This document shows positions 8,365 through 16,579 of a stretch of DNA of 25,922 nt, piece by piece. The notes below the pieces were generated by a model. It searched no databases. It was not told the origin of the DNA and worked only from the letters and a program-made list of their open reading frames with translations. This DNA comes from a virus. A program made the position numbers and the translations under genes. The stretch covers positions 1 through 25,922 of IMG/VR virus record IMGVR_UViG_3300044858_003183; one strand, given 5' to 3'. The first letter of the stretch is position 1. Every line of letters begins with the position of its first letter.

Positions 8365-10217
8365 TAGGCGACCGCCAGTCTAGAGGAGGCGAGGGACCCG
8401 GACCGGGACTCCCGCTGGGATTGTCTGACGAGGACGTCCGAGACTTGCTCGACCCCGAGGACGACCGTCACATTCATCGACGGGCTCGACTGACCCGGAG
8501 CCGAGTAACTCGCCGTCCTGTCACCTCCGCCGCCCGCCGCGCCTCCGCCGCCCGCGCTCGGGGCGTCCGTCTTGCCGGCGCCGAGAGCTCGAGCCGTGAG
8601 ACCCAGAGTCACACCGACCGCCGCCATCGCCGCCGACGCCGCGCCGAGGGTCGCCGGATTCCACCACGGACCGAGGAGGCCGGGCGAGAATGCCGACGCG
8701 ATCGCCGCGGCTCCGAGGAAGACGGAGTAACTGAGCGACTGAGACGCGAGCGAGGCCGCGACCTCTCCCGCGACTTTCTTGAAACTCTTTCCGAAAGCGC
8801 CGCCCGTGATGATGAGCTGAGCGAGGGCCCCGCCGACAGCGTCCGCGAATCCCTTGACCGCTCCGACCCCGATGCTCTGGAGGTCGAGCGCGCTCTGAGT
8901 CACGCTCGCGAAGTTTTCCCGGAGCTTCGCGCCCTGGTCCTCGAGCTGGATAGCGAGCGACGCCGCCGCGTCTCCATCGAGCGCCGCTTGGAGGCGTCGA
9001 GCTCGACCCGCCTCCTCTTCCTGTCGCGCCGCCTCCGCGCCCTCGACGACGCCTCCGACCATGCCGACGCCCGACGCCGCCGCCACGCCGACAGCCTGGA
9101 GTCCGGGGAGGTATCCCGCGATGGTCTGACCCGCCGCCGCCAGAGACGCCGCGAGCGCCGCGCGCTCGTTCGCCGCGTTGATGTCCGCAATCGCCGACGC
9201 CGCCTCTTTTCCGAGCTCCCGGAGCCGGAGGAGTTGAGCCTCGTCGTCTTTGCGCCGCCTCTCCGCCGCCGCCTCTTCCTCTGCCTCCGCTTTACGCCGC
9301 TGCTCTTGGGCGCGCTTGAACGCCTCCGCCGCCGCTTGACGCGCTTTCTCTTGCTCCTCGATGCGCTTACGAGCCGCCTCCGCATTGAGCGCCGCGGCTT
9401 TCGCCGCTGCCTCTTCGCCTCGGGTCTGAAGCCCGAGAGACTTCCTCGTCCGGTCGTCCTGGTCCTGAGCCTCTTTCGCCGCCGTCCGACGGAGGTCGAG
9501 GAGCTCGACATATCGAGCGAGCGCCGCCGCCGCCGCCTCCTCCGCCGCTCGAGCTTGCTTAAAGAGGGAGTTCGATTGAGCGACCTCGTCGCGGTCCTGG
9601 CTGTTCTTGAGCTTCTGAGCCTTGAGCCTTGCGTCCGCCGCTTCCTGCTCTTTCGCGAGTCGGAGCGCGGTCGCCTGGAGCGCCTCATCGTCGAGCTTCG
9701 TGAGACGGTCTTTGAGCGTCTTCGCGAGCGTCGCGCCCACGTCGGAGAGGATGCGCTCCGCGTCCGATAGCTGAGCGGGCGTCTGTCCGATCTGCGAATA
9801 GAACGCCTCGATGTCCGAGGTCGACGCCTTAGCCGCGTCCCCGATTTTGCGGAGCTCCGCCGTTATCTGCTCCGAGCTCTTCGCAAAGACTCCGGCTTGC
9901 TTGCCCGACTCGAAAAGGGCTTTCCCCATCTCGACGAGCTGCTGGATGACCTGCCCCAGCGGACCCGCCAGACCGACGCCGAGAGCGACCGACGCGAGGT
10001 CGACCGCTCCCGAGAACGTCCGCATCGGCTTCTCGACCTTGTCGACCGCGTCGTCGAGCGACCGCGTCGCCGCCTCGAATCGACCGATGAGACCGCCCGA
10101 TTTACCAGCCTTCTCCCCGGCCTCGCGAGCCGCCTCGCCGATTTTGCGGAGCTTGGCCTCGGACTCCGCCGCGCCCGTTACCTCGACGTCGACTCCGATT
10201 TTCCCGTCCGAGACCAT
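8364..10217 (-). CDS. Tape measure protein (617 aa)
   Basis: The product has the classic tape measure layout: a charged N-terminal helical part, a long Ala/Glu/Lys/Arg-rich coiled coil (about residues 150-350), hydrophobic segments (about 355-392 and 450-545), then a Gly-rich linker (AGGGGAAGGGG, about 555-566) and a short tail. Such proteins set tail length and pass into the cell during DNA entry. At roughly 0.15 nm per residue, 617 residues predict a tail near 90 nm. The ATG at 10217 has a perfect GGAGGTGA ribosome binding site overlapping the stop of the chaperone frame. Gene order after a frameshifted chaperone pair supports the call strongly. Confidence 0.85.
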   Translation of the reverse strand: MVSDGKIGVDVEVTGAAESEAKLRKIGEAAREAGEKAGKSGGLIGRFEAATRSLDDAVDKVEKPMRTFSGAVDLASVALGVGLAGPLGQVIQQLVEMGKALFESGKQAGVFAKSSEQITAELRKIGDAAKASTSDIEAFYSQIGQTPAQLSDAERILSDVGATLAKTLKDRLTKLDDEALQATALRLAKEQEAADARLKAQKLKNSQDRDEVAQSNSLFKQARAAEEAAAAALARYVELLDLRRTAAKEAQDQDDRTRKSLGLQTRGEEAAAKAAALNAEAARKRIEEQEKARQAAAEAFKRAQEQRRKAEAEEEAAAERRRKDDEAQLLRLRELGKEAASAIADINAANERAALAASLAAAGQTIAGYLPGLQAVGVAAASGVGMVGGVVEGAEAARQEEEAGRARRLQAALDGDAAASLAIQLEDQGAKLRENFASVTQSALDLQSIGVGAVKGFADAVGGALAQLIITGGAFGKSFKKVAGEVAASLASQSLSYSVFLGAAAIASAFSPGLLGPWWNPATLGAASAAMAAVGVTLGLTARALGAGKTDAPSAGGGGAAGGGGDRTASYSAPGQSSPSMNVTVVLGVEQVSDVLVRQSQRESRSGSLASSRLAVA

Positions 10218-10218
10218 G

Positions 10219-10584
10219 TCACCTCCGCGAGCTCGAGCGCGTGACCTCGTACCCCTCGACGACCCGGAGCTCGCGAGCGAGCGTCAGGACGCCATCGAGG
10301 ACGACCGCCGCCGGACATGGTACCACATCCTCCGCGCTCTGGCCCCTCCCGGTCCATTCGTAGACGTCGAGGACGACCCCGACCCACGCCGCGGAGACCT
10401 CGCATAGAGGACACGCCGCGAGGTCCTCGTGAGTCTCGCTCTCGAGAGCCATCGTCAGCGGGCCCGGCTCATGAGGGAGACCGTCCCGCTCCGCGCATCT
10501 CTGACACCCCTCGACATGGAGTCGGACTCCATGCCTCTGGGCCGCGCCTCGCCACGCGATAGACCTCAGGGCGAGGGCTTGGAT
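10219..10584 (-). CDS. Tail assembly chaperone, second (-1) frame, gpT-like extension
   Basis: This frame is open from the slippery site at 10590-10584 to a TGA one base before the tape measure ATG. If entered by -1 slippage, it adds 121 residues to the first 143 of the upstream frame, giving a 264-residue fusion in the manner of lambda G-GT. In fusion numbering it carries two CxxC pairs, C170-C173 (CQRC) and C201-C204 (CPLC), 27 residues apart, a likely zinc ribbon. An ATG inside the frame at 10452 would give a 77-residue protein, but it would remove the first CxxC pair and has no good ribosome binding site, so I prefer the frameshift product. Confidence 0.7.
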   Translation of the reverse strand: MQALALRSIAWRGAAQRHGVRLHVEGCQRCAERDGLPHEPGPLTMALESETHEDLAACPLCEVSAAWVGVVLDVYEWTGRGQSAEDVVPCPAAVVLDGVLTLARELRVVEGYEVTRSSSRR

Positions 10585-10590
10585 TTTCCC
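10547..10590 (-). promoter_or_regulatory. Programmed -1 ribosomal frameshift site with downstream stem
   Basis: The heptamer GGGAAAA (10590-10584) stands in the correct phase (G GGA AAA) relative to the upstream frame. Seven bases later a perfect 7-bp stem, CCTCGCC (10576-10570) with GGCGAGG (10553-10547), encloses a 16-base loop that contains the zero-frame TGA. Slippage joins the two chaperone frames. The arrangement is the known one for siphovirus tail assembly chaperones. Confidence 0.75.
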
Positions 10591-11012
10591 AGCGTCGAGA
10601 CCCTCGCCACATGGTCGACGACCTCGGAGACGAGCGAGATGACCGCCGCTCCTTCGAGCCTGTCATAGAGTCGAGCGACCGGGTAGCCCGACGCCCCGCG
10701 GACGATGTCCGGGAAGTCCGAGATGCTCTCGATGACGTCCGCCGCTATCGCCTCGAGGCGAGCGAGGCCCCGAGAGATGTCGTCTCCCTCGGGCTCCCGC
10801 GCCGCCCGGAGGTCATGGAGAGCGACCGAGCGTTTACTGAGCGCCCGCGCCTCGACCCATGTCGCATTGTCCGGGACGACGAGGGCTCCGATGTCCCGAG
10901 TCTCCGCATAGACACGACACGCCTCCTCATCGTTCGCCGACTGAATAGCCGGGTCGCAGAGGAGGACGAATCGCGTCGGAATGGCCGCCGACACGACTAC
11001 GGTAAGAGCCAC
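10566..11012 (-). CDS. Tail assembly chaperone, first frame, gpG-like (148 aa)
   Basis: The 148-residue product lies between the tail tube and tape measure genes, the fixed position of siphovirus tail assembly chaperones. These bind the tape measure protein and recruit tube subunits, and are absent from the virion. It is a soluble, largely helical protein with an acidic middle. It ends five residues after the GGGAAAA slippery heptamer, so most ribosomes would make this short form and a minority the fusion. The start is GTG at 11012 with AAAGG eight bases upstream, twelve bases after the tail tube gene's stop. Confidence 0.72.
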   Translation of the reverse strand: MALTVVVSAAIPTRFVLLCDPAIQSANDEEACRVYAETRDIGALVVPDNATWVEARALSKRSVALHDLRAAREPEGDDISRGLARLEAIAADVIESISDFPDIVRGASGYPVARLYDRLEGAAVISLVSEVVDHVARVSTLGKSKPSP

Positions 11013-11023
11013 GGTCTAACCTT

Positions 11024-12316
11024 TCAGGAACAGAACGCGAGGAGGAAGTAGGCCCCATTCGCCGCGGTCGGGGTCCCGCTGGTCCCGACGTATTCGCTCG
11101 AGGCCGCGGAGAGAGTGCACGTCGAGTATGACCGTTCGTCCTCGACCGTGTCGCCCGGGAGCTCCGAGACATACGCCGACGGGATGATGAGCGCCGCGCC
11201 CGCGAGCTCTCCGCCCTCGAGCGGGAGAACCCAAGTATAGGTCGAGCCGAGCCGGAGCCAGTCGCGGAGCTGGGCTCTCGCGAAGTCGCTGAACGTGAGC
11301 GAGACCGTACACTGAGCGGAGACGACCTCCGCATCCGCCGCCCCGACGATGCTCGTCGTCGCAGAGCCGACCGGGTCGAGACCGATGGCGATGGTCGCCT
11401 CCCAGCCGCGGAGCGTCGCGACCGTCCGCGCGCCCGTGGTGATGTCGCCGTAAACAGCTTGTCCCCAGCGCTTGAGCGCCGTCCCGTTTCCGATGTTGCT
11501 CGGAGCCGCGAGCGCGCCGCCGTAGGCCTGCGTCGTCTTGTATGCGGGCGAGAGCTGGACGCTAATCTCCGCGGTCCGCGAGTCGTCGCCCGCGAACGCG
11601 AGCCCGATCTGATTCGCGCGACATCCCGTCGCCTCGACCTCTCGAGCGCGGTCGCGATACCGGACCGCGAGGGACGTCGCCCCGACCGCCCCGATCTCCG
11701 GATAGACGACCGAGCATAGCTTGACCGAGTCGCCGATTTGGGGAGCCGCCGAGAAAGCGGGTCGGACCGTGACCTGATTCGTCCCGGCATTGATGGCCGT
11801 GACGATTCCGTACTCCGTGAGCCGCGCCGATGAGACCCACGCGACGACGTCGCCCGGATTCGTCAGACTGAGGTCGCCCGCCGAGACCTCGAACACGGTC
11901 GTCGAGACCGCCGCCGTAACCGTGACAGCGGAGCCGCCGGTCTTGCTTACCGTCCCGAGGGAGGTCGCGAGGAGCTCCTTCAGTCGGGTCGACCCGAAGT
12001 TGAGACCCTGAGCGCTCTCGCCCTTAAAGACGAGCGTGAAGTCCCCGAGCTCCCGGATAGCGGGCTCGCCGCTGGACAGATACGGAGCCTCGACCTCCGG
12101 GACTTGACCCGCGCCGCTCGTCGAGACCGAGGGCTCCGAATAGAGCGGGATGGTCGCCGACTCCGCCGCGCTCGACGAGCTCGTCCGCGTTGGCTTGATG
12201 GCGTTGTAAGTCAGGCCCGACGTGTCGACGAGCGCATGGTCCGTCGCGCTCGGGCTCCCGTAGGTCGATTCGATGGCGATGGCGACACTCTGTCCGCCGA
12301 GACGTCCCGCGCTCAT
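11024..12316 (-). CDS. Major tail tube protein (430 aa)
   Basis: The product begins MSAGRLGGQSVAIAIESTYG, a typical opening for tail tube proteins with N-terminal beta strands, and is Ser/Thr/Ala/Val-rich with alternating strands throughout. A middle insertion (about residues 115-200, VSAGDLSLTNPGDVVAWVSS and onward) could be an extra surface domain. At 430 residues it is longer than the minimal tube fold, consistent with such an insertion. The ATG at 12316 has a strong AAGGAG ribosome binding site and overlaps the previous TGA as ATGA, which excludes the longer open frame reaching 12811. It lies just upstream of the chaperone pair, as in other siphoviruses. Confidence 0.75.
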   Translation of the reverse strand: MSAGRLGGQSVAIAIESTYGSPSATDHALVDTSGLTYNAIKPTRTSSSSAAESATIPLYSEPSVSTSGAGQVPEVEAPYLSSGEPAIRELGDFTLVFKGESAQGLNFGSTRLKELLATSLGTVSKTGGSAVTVTAAVSTTVFEVSAGDLSLTNPGDVVAWVSSARLTEYGIVTAINAGTNQVTVRPAFSAAPQIGDSVKLCSVVYPEIGAVGATSLAVRYRDRAREVEATGCRANQIGLAFAGDDSRTAEISVQLSPAYKTTQAYGGALAAPSNIGNGTALKRWGQAVYGDITTGARTVATLRGWEATIAIGLDPVGSATTSIVGAADAEVVSAQCTVSLTFSDFARAQLRDWLRLGSTYTWVLPLEGGELAGAALIIPSAYVSELPGDTVEDERSYSTCTLSAASSEYVGTSGTPTAANGAYFLLAFCS

Positions 12317-12768
12317 ATGCTGCTCCTTACGTTTAGGCGGACACGGAGGACGTATCCGGTAACTCGGTCGATGTCGCCCCGGGTCTCGACTTGCGTCTCC
12401 GGTAGGACCGCGAGGTCGGAGACGTGAGGGGCCCAGAAAGAATGAAGCCGGAGCGCGCCGATAATGAGCGCCGCGTCCGAGGTCGGAGCCCACGTCGCGA
12501 GCGGTCCGAGGTCCGCGTCCCGGTAGAGGACGACGACCGTCAGCGCTTGCGAGACCTCGTCGAGCGCGTCGCCCTGGACGAGGCCCGTGTCGATGATGGC
12601 TCCGGTCTCGATGTAGACCGCCCGCGAGCCGACTCGGTCGGACTCCGCGAAGAGCTCGCCCTCGCTCCGGACCTCCGGGACGACGAGGAGCCGGAGCCCT
12701 GGGGCGTGACTCGGCTCGAGCGCCGCGAGGAGAGGCCCCATCGCCTCGACTAGGGTCTCGACGCTCAC
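12313..12768 (-). CDS. Tail terminator-like neck protein (151 aa)
   Basis: A 151-residue soluble alpha/beta protein encoded immediately before the tail tube gene, where siphoviruses carry the tail terminator that caps the tube and joins it to the head. The sequence shows alternating strands and helices (LRLLVVPEVRS, ALTVVVLYRDAD, YVLRVRLNVRS at the C-terminus), compatible with the terminator fold, but I see no decisive motif. The start is GTG at 12768, overlapping the preceding TGA as GTGA. The function is inferred mainly from gene order. Confidence 0.6.
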   Translation of the reverse strand: MSVETLVEAMGPLLAALEPSHAPGLRLLVVPEVRSEGELFAESDRVGSRAVYIETGAIIDTGLVQGDALDEVSQALTVVVLYRDADLGPLATWAPTSDAALIIGALRLHSFWAPHVSDLAVLPETQVETRGDIDRVTGYVLRVRLNVRSSI

Positions 12769-13337
12769 GCCTGCTGACCCGCCGTCGAGCGCTGCGCCGC
12801 CGCTCCGACAATCTCCGCGAGGACCGCGTTAAGGTCCTCGACGTTTCGCGGGCTGACTCCGAGCCACTCCCGCTTCGCGTTTACCGCCGCAGCGTAGGCC
12901 GTCGCCGAGCCCCGCACCTCGATGCGCGCCTGATTAGTCGTCGTCCGCGTGACCCGCAGACTCCGCGAGAGTTGACCCGAGAGGATAAGGTCGACCTCGA
13001 CGGAGCCCTCGGTTAGACCCTTGCGGCTCTCCGCCTTATATTGACGGTAGCCGTCCGGGTAGTAGCGCCCGACCGCTTCGCCCTTGCGAGGTCCTCGGCG
13101 ACCTATCCACTCCGTCCCGCCCTTAGGCTTCAAGCGCCGCGCGGTCTCCGAGGCGTAGTAGACGACGCGAGGCTTCTCGGAGTAGGCGTCGAACCGCGTA
13201 TCCTTGACGTCGAGGCCCTCGAAAAAGGCCCGCTGGATGATGCTCGCTCGGAGCGTCTCCGCGATGTCCTTCATCGCCGATTCGTCGATGAAGTAGCGCG
13301 GGAACTTCGTGAGGTCGATTTTGACTTTGATGCCCAT
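12765..13337 (-). CDS. HK97 gp10-like / neck protein (190 aa)
   Basis: The product begins MGIKVKIDLTKFPRYFIDES and is basic, with a central stretch rich in Lys, Arg, Tyr and Gly (about residues 70-110). It has a C-terminal part with a strand-rich region (EVDLILSGQLSRSLRV, ARIEVRGSATAYAAAVNAKREWLGVS). The pattern 'L-SG-L..S-' followed by 'Y-A-----R-WLG-S' is common in gp10-like or virion morphogenesis proteins that act at the head-tail joint. The ATG at 13337 lies three bases after the preceding stop. I am fairly sure it is a neck protein and less sure of the exact family. Confidence 0.6.
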   Translation of the reverse strand: MGIKVKIDLTKFPRYFIDESAMKDIAETLRASIIQRAFFEGLDVKDTRFDAYSEKPRVVYYASETARRLKPKGGTEWIGRRGPRKGEAVGRYYPDGYRQYKAESRKGLTEGSVEVDLILSGQLSRSLRVTRTTTNQARIEVRGSATAYAAAVNAKREWLGVSPRNVEDLNAVLAEIVGAAAQRSTAGQQA

Positions 13338-13340
13338 GCG

Positions 13341-14378
13341 TCAGCGCTCGTCCGTTACGCGAGCGCGGTCGATGGGATAGGGAGCCGCGTCCGTCACGAA
13401 GTCGACGACCCCGCGATTCGTGAAGGTCGAGCCGATGCGAGAGGTCATCCGCGAGACGACCGCCGCGAGTTGCTCGCCTGGGTCGACCTCCCCGTTACGG
13501 TCGAGGTCGGACCAGTCGACGAGGGCGAGTTGAGCCTCGAGCTCCGCGACCGCCCGCTCCCGGTAGTAGGTCGCGAGGGTCGTCCGGTCCTGTCCTCCGA
13601 CCATCGTCCCGTCGAGGATGTTCGCCGCCGCGAGGTAGGCGTGAGACCTCGCGAACGCTCGACCCGGGAGGACATCCTCGACGCGCGGAGCGATGCGCGT
13701 CCGGATGAGCCCGATGAGCTCGTCGAGCGCCGCCTCGCGCTGGGCCCTCCAGCTCGACTGCCCGACCGGACGAGTCCGGAGGTCCGGGACATAGCCGAGG
13801 AGGTCCGCGTCCCCGAGCTCCGTCCCGAAAGCCATCGCGACGACGTGGAGGACGTCTCGGTCTCGACGATAGTCGATAGCCTCGCCGCTGATAGGGTCCG
13901 AGGCCGTGTAGTCCACGGTCCAGCGGATGCCCCGCGTCGGAGTCGCCGGGAGGTCTCCCGACGGTATGGTCGCCGAGTACTCCGACCAGTAGAGGGACGG
14001 ATTCGACCCGACGATGTCGACCGGGAGAGGGAGCGCCTCCGCGAGCTCGAGGACGCCCGTCCCCGCGCCGATGGAGACGACGCGGACGACCCGCACCGGA
14101 GCGCCGACGATGCCCTCCCCGCGGAGGACCGCGGGAGACGGAGAGCCTATCGCAGACAGCGCCGCGAATGACCCCGAGACGCCCCATGTGACCGTGAGCG
14201 AGCGACGGTCCGCGGAGATAGCCGAGACCGTATCGGGAGACCTTGTCGCCGTGAGCGCGTAGGTCTGAGACCCCGCGGGCCAGTCGACGACGAGAGACGG
14301 AGCCGCGACGACGTAGCCATCCGGAGCCGCCCAGCGGAATCGATGAGAGAGTCCCGTGATGAGCTTTCGCGCGGTCAT
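13341..14378 (-). CDS. Head-tail adaptor with N-terminal beta domain and EF-hand loop (345 aa)
   Basis: The N-terminal half (to about residue 150) is beta-rich. The C-terminal half is helical with a run typical of gp6/gp15-type head-tail adaptors (WRAQREAALDELIGLIRTRI, AFARSHAYLAAANIL, YYRERAVAELEAQLA). It is followed at residues 291-302 by DLDRNGEVDPGE, which fits the 12-residue EF-hand calcium loop (D1, D3, N5, G6, V8, D9, E12). Adaptors connect portal and tail. The loop may bind a metal ion at this interface. The ATG at 14378 lies 31 bases after the upstream stop with only a weak AGGG ribosome binding site, a relatively wide gap for this operon. Confidence 0.65.
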   Translation of the reverse strand: MTARKLITGLSHRFRWAAPDGYVVAAPSLVVDWPAGSQTYALTATRSPDTVSAISADRRSLTVTWGVSGSFAALSAIGSPSPAVLRGEGIVGAPVRVVRVVSIGAGTGVLELAEALPLPVDIVGSNPSLYWSEYSATIPSGDLPATPTRGIRWTVDYTASDPISGEAIDYRRDRDVLHVVAMAFGTELGDADLLGYVPDLRTRPVGQSSWRAQREAALDELIGLIRTRIAPRVEDVLPGRAFARSHAYLAAANILDGTMVGGQDRTTLATYYRERAVAELEAQLALVDWSDLDRNGEVDPGEQLAAVVSRMTSRIGSTFTNRGVVDFVTDAAPYPIDRARVTDER

Positions 14379-14409
14379 GGCGACACCCTACCACATCGCG
14401 CCGCGCGAG

Positions 14410-15246
14410 TCACCGCGCCGCGGAGTTAGCCGCTCGGACGTCCGCCTCGGTCGCCTCTTTGTAACCCCAGCGCTTCGCCTGGCTGAGAGGGACCGCGAGC
14501 CACGAATGGCGACAGTTGTATCCGCCGCCCGACTCTAAGGGATGGGGGAGCCCGGTCTGATTGTTGTCGAGCCGCCGGACGAGGTCCCGCGAAAACCAGA
14601 GCCCGACGCAGGCCTCGCAAAAGGGCCGCGTGAGCCCGTCGTCCGGGCCTCCGTAGGCGTAGCCGACCGGGAGGTCGGTCGTGTCCGCGTAGGCGTTCGC
14701 CAACGCTCGAGCATAGACCGCGGTCTGGGTCCGAGCCTCCGTCGATGCTCGCTCGAGGGAGACCCCGAGACGGTCCGAGAGGCGGGACGATAGCTCCGTG
14801 AGGCTCTCGAGGCGGTAGCCCTCCCGCATGAGCGGGACGAGCTCCGTCGAGAGCGTGAGATTTATCGCCCGGAAAGCGTCGACCGCGTCCCGTTGCGCCG
14901 CGTCGATGATGGTCGCGAGCTCCTCGACATCGACGACCGTCTCCGGGTCGAGCCCGACCTCCCGAAGAAACTCGGGAGTCGCGCGCTCGATGGCGTCGAG
15001 ACCGTCGAGCCACTGGTCTTGTATCTCGCCCGTCTCGTCCGCGACAGCCGCCGCGACCTGGTCGAGTTGGAGCGCGAGAATCCCCGCGCGCCAGTCGCCG
15101 CCGCCCGCATCCGTCGCGAGCTCGAGGAGTCGGTCGCGTAGGGAGTCACGGAGCCCGACGAGCTCCGCGCCGATACGATTCCCGAGGCGGTCGAGGTCGG
15201 CCTGACGACGACGGAGCGCCGCGCGGATGTCCGCCGGGATCGCCAC
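14410..15246 (-). CDS. Minor head protein, MuF / SPP1 gp7-like (278 aa)
   Basis: The first two thirds are long helices (ADIRAALRRRQADLDRLGNR to about residue 150). The C-terminal part carries the head morphogenesis signature: RASTEARTQTAVYARALANAY, then PFCEACVGLWFSRDLV and GGGYNCRHSW, a cysteine/histidine cluster at C210, C213, C245 and H247. Proteins of this family associate with the portal and enter the procapsid, and some carry toxins or ejection functions. No extra toxin domain is seen here. The GTG start at 15246 directly abuts the TAA of the preceding gene. The family call is good, the exact role in this phage less so. Confidence 0.75.
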   Translation of the reverse strand: MAIPADIRAALRRRQADLDRLGNRIGAELVGLRDSLRDRLLELATDAGGGDWRAGILALQLDQVAAAVADETGEIQDQWLDGLDAIERATPEFLREVGLDPETVVDVEELATIIDAAQRDAVDAFRAINLTLSTELVPLMREGYRLESLTELSSRLSDRLGVSLERASTEARTQTAVYARALANAYADTTDLPVGYAYGGPDDGLTRPFCEACVGLWFSRDLVRRLDNNQTGLPHPLESGGGYNCRHSWLAVPLSQAKRWGYKEATEADVRAANSAAR

Positions 15247-15513
15247 TTAGCCGCGCCGCTTACGCGACACAAGGACCTTGGGCGCAGATAAAGGGACGTC
15301 GACCGGAGCCGCGTCCGAGGGCCCGCCCGCCTCGAGGATGGAAGCGATGACCGCCTCGACCTCTGGAGGCGCCCGGTACTCGAGGAGGACCGCGTCCGAC
15401 CCTAGCAGCCGCGAGGCCGCGAGCCACTGTTCCCGCGTCATGTCGACCTCGACCGGCGCGTTGTACCAGCCGAACCGAGGTAGAGGACGAAGGAGTCGGA
15501 CGCGGGCTCCCAT
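15247..15513 (-). CDS. Small hypothetical protein in head module (88 aa)
   Basis: The ATG at 15513 overlaps the major capsid stop as TAATG, and the stop abuts the GTG of the MuF-like gene. The product starts MGARVRLLRPLPRFGWYNAP and ends in a very basic tail (VLVSRKRRG). The central segment VDMTREQWLAASRLLGSD looks like a short helix-forming unit. Small proteins at this position in head operons are often head-tail joining or 'Rho-N-like' proteins, but I see nothing that confirms this. It is probably a real gene because of its exact fit between coupled neighbours. Confidence 0.65.
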   Translation of the reverse strand: MGARVRLLRPLPRFGWYNAPVEVDMTREQWLAASRLLGSDAVLLEYRAPPEVEAVIASILEAGGPSDAAPVDVPLSAPKVLVSRKRRG

Positions 15514-16571
15514 TAGGCGACGACCGCCGTCACCAAATAACCGAGGTTCGTGTCGCAGACGACCTCGTCGGAGTAGACCTCCGCCGCGACGATGGTCCCG
15601 ACCGCCTGGGGGGGAGCCGTCTCGTACGAGCGGACGGAGATCGGGAGGGCGATGCCATCCATGCTCACGCCCTGACCCGAGAGGCCGTCCTCGACGAGGA
15701 GGAGCGCCGCGACCGCGCGGGTCATGATGTCGCCCGACGCATTCGCCACGGTGTCCGCACCCTCGAGGCAGCCCATCCAGAGGCTCTTGCCCCAGATGTA
15801 GGAGCTCGCGAAAGCCACGCCGTCCGCGCTGGTCTGCTTCCGACCGCCGCCGATGATGAGGTTCAAGCCGAGCTCCGCGCGGACCATGTCCACGAGGAAC
15901 GCATCGCTCGCGACCTGACGAGCCGCCGGAGCCGCGCCGCTCGTGACGACGCGAATGCCCGAGGCCGCGAGGCTAACCGCCAGAGCGTCCGCGACCTCGC
16001 GACCCATGATGACCGTGTCCGCGTCCCGCCCGTAGGCCTGAGCGCGGAGGATGGTCTTGATGAGGTGGAGGTCCTGCATCGGGGTCGCCGTGACCGTCGT
16101 CGACCACTGAGAGCCCGCGCCGCTCACCGCGCCGAGGGCCGCGTCGGGCCAGTTGCTCGCGTTGAAAAAGAGGTCCGCCGTGCGGGTCTCCATGTCGAGG
16201 GCGAGCTTGCGCCCGATGGCGCCCGCCTCGCGCTCGCTCAGGTCCGTCGGGAACTGCGACCGCTGGGAGAGCTTCGTCGGGATGACGTCGCTCGCCAGCT
16301 TGTACTCCTCGCAGCTATAGAGGACGGAGGTCGGAGCGCCGAGAGCGCGCCGCGGGTAGTCAGCGCCGAGAGCCGTCGCGACGACCTGGGGCGAGCCCAT
16401 GTAGCCCGAGGAGGCCTCGACGAAGATCGTCCCGCGATGAGCGGTCGGGGCGACCTGCTGGATCGGGAGCTTGGGGAAGACCAGACCCGCCACGCTCTGA
16501 GCCGCGCCGATGGCCGCGCCCGAGAGGATGGGGGAGACTGGGGCGAGCTGGGAGAGATTAGCAGCGCTCAT
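15513..16571 (-). CDS. Major capsid protein (352 aa)
   Basis: The protein resembles lambda E / HK97-fold capsid subunits. It has an N-terminal arm (SAANLSQLAPVSPILSGAAI), a KLPIQQVAPTAHRGTIF strand region, then SDVIPTKLSQRSQFPTDLSE with a long spine-like helix (AGAIGRKLALDMETRTADLFFNAS). A C-terminal axial-domain pattern follows (YIWGKSLWMGC...). It is encoded just after a decoration protein and protease, and before neck genes, as expected. The ATG at 16571 has a strong GAGGTGAT ribosome binding site that overlaps the upstream stop, fitting the high expression a capsid gene needs. No proteolytic delta domain is obvious at the N-terminus, so scaffolding probably comes from the protease gene's C-terminal product. 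Confidence 0.85.
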   Translation of the reverse strand: MSAANLSQLAPVSPILSGAAIGAAQSVAGLVFPKLPIQQVAPTAHRGTIFVEASSGYMGSPQVVATALGADYPRRALGAPTSVLYSCEEYKLASDVIPTKLSQRSQFPTDLSEREAGAIGRKLALDMETRTADLFFNASNWPDAALGAVSGAGSQWSTTVTATPMQDLHLIKTILRAQAYGRDADTVIMGREVADALAVSLAASGIRVVTSGAAPAARQVASDAFLVDMVRAELGLNLIIGGGRKQTSADGVAFASSYIWGKSLWMGCLEGADTVANASGDIMTRAVAALLLVEDGLSGQGVSMDGIALPISVRSYETAPPQAVGTIVAAEVYSDEVVCDTNLGYLVTAVVA

Positions 16572-16579
16572 GTATCACC

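Noticed and set aside
7207-9770. Long plus-strand open frames of 386 and 449 codons
   Set aside because: They lie opposite the distal tail and tape measure genes and consist largely of Arg, Glu and Asp runs caused by antisense reading of coiled-coil codons. They have no ribosome binding sites or neighbours on that strand.
10219-10452. Independent 77-residue gene starting at ATG 10452
   Set aside because: The frame is open up to the slippery heptamer, the ATG lacks a clear ribosome binding site, and one CxxC pair would be lost. The frameshift extension is the simpler reading.
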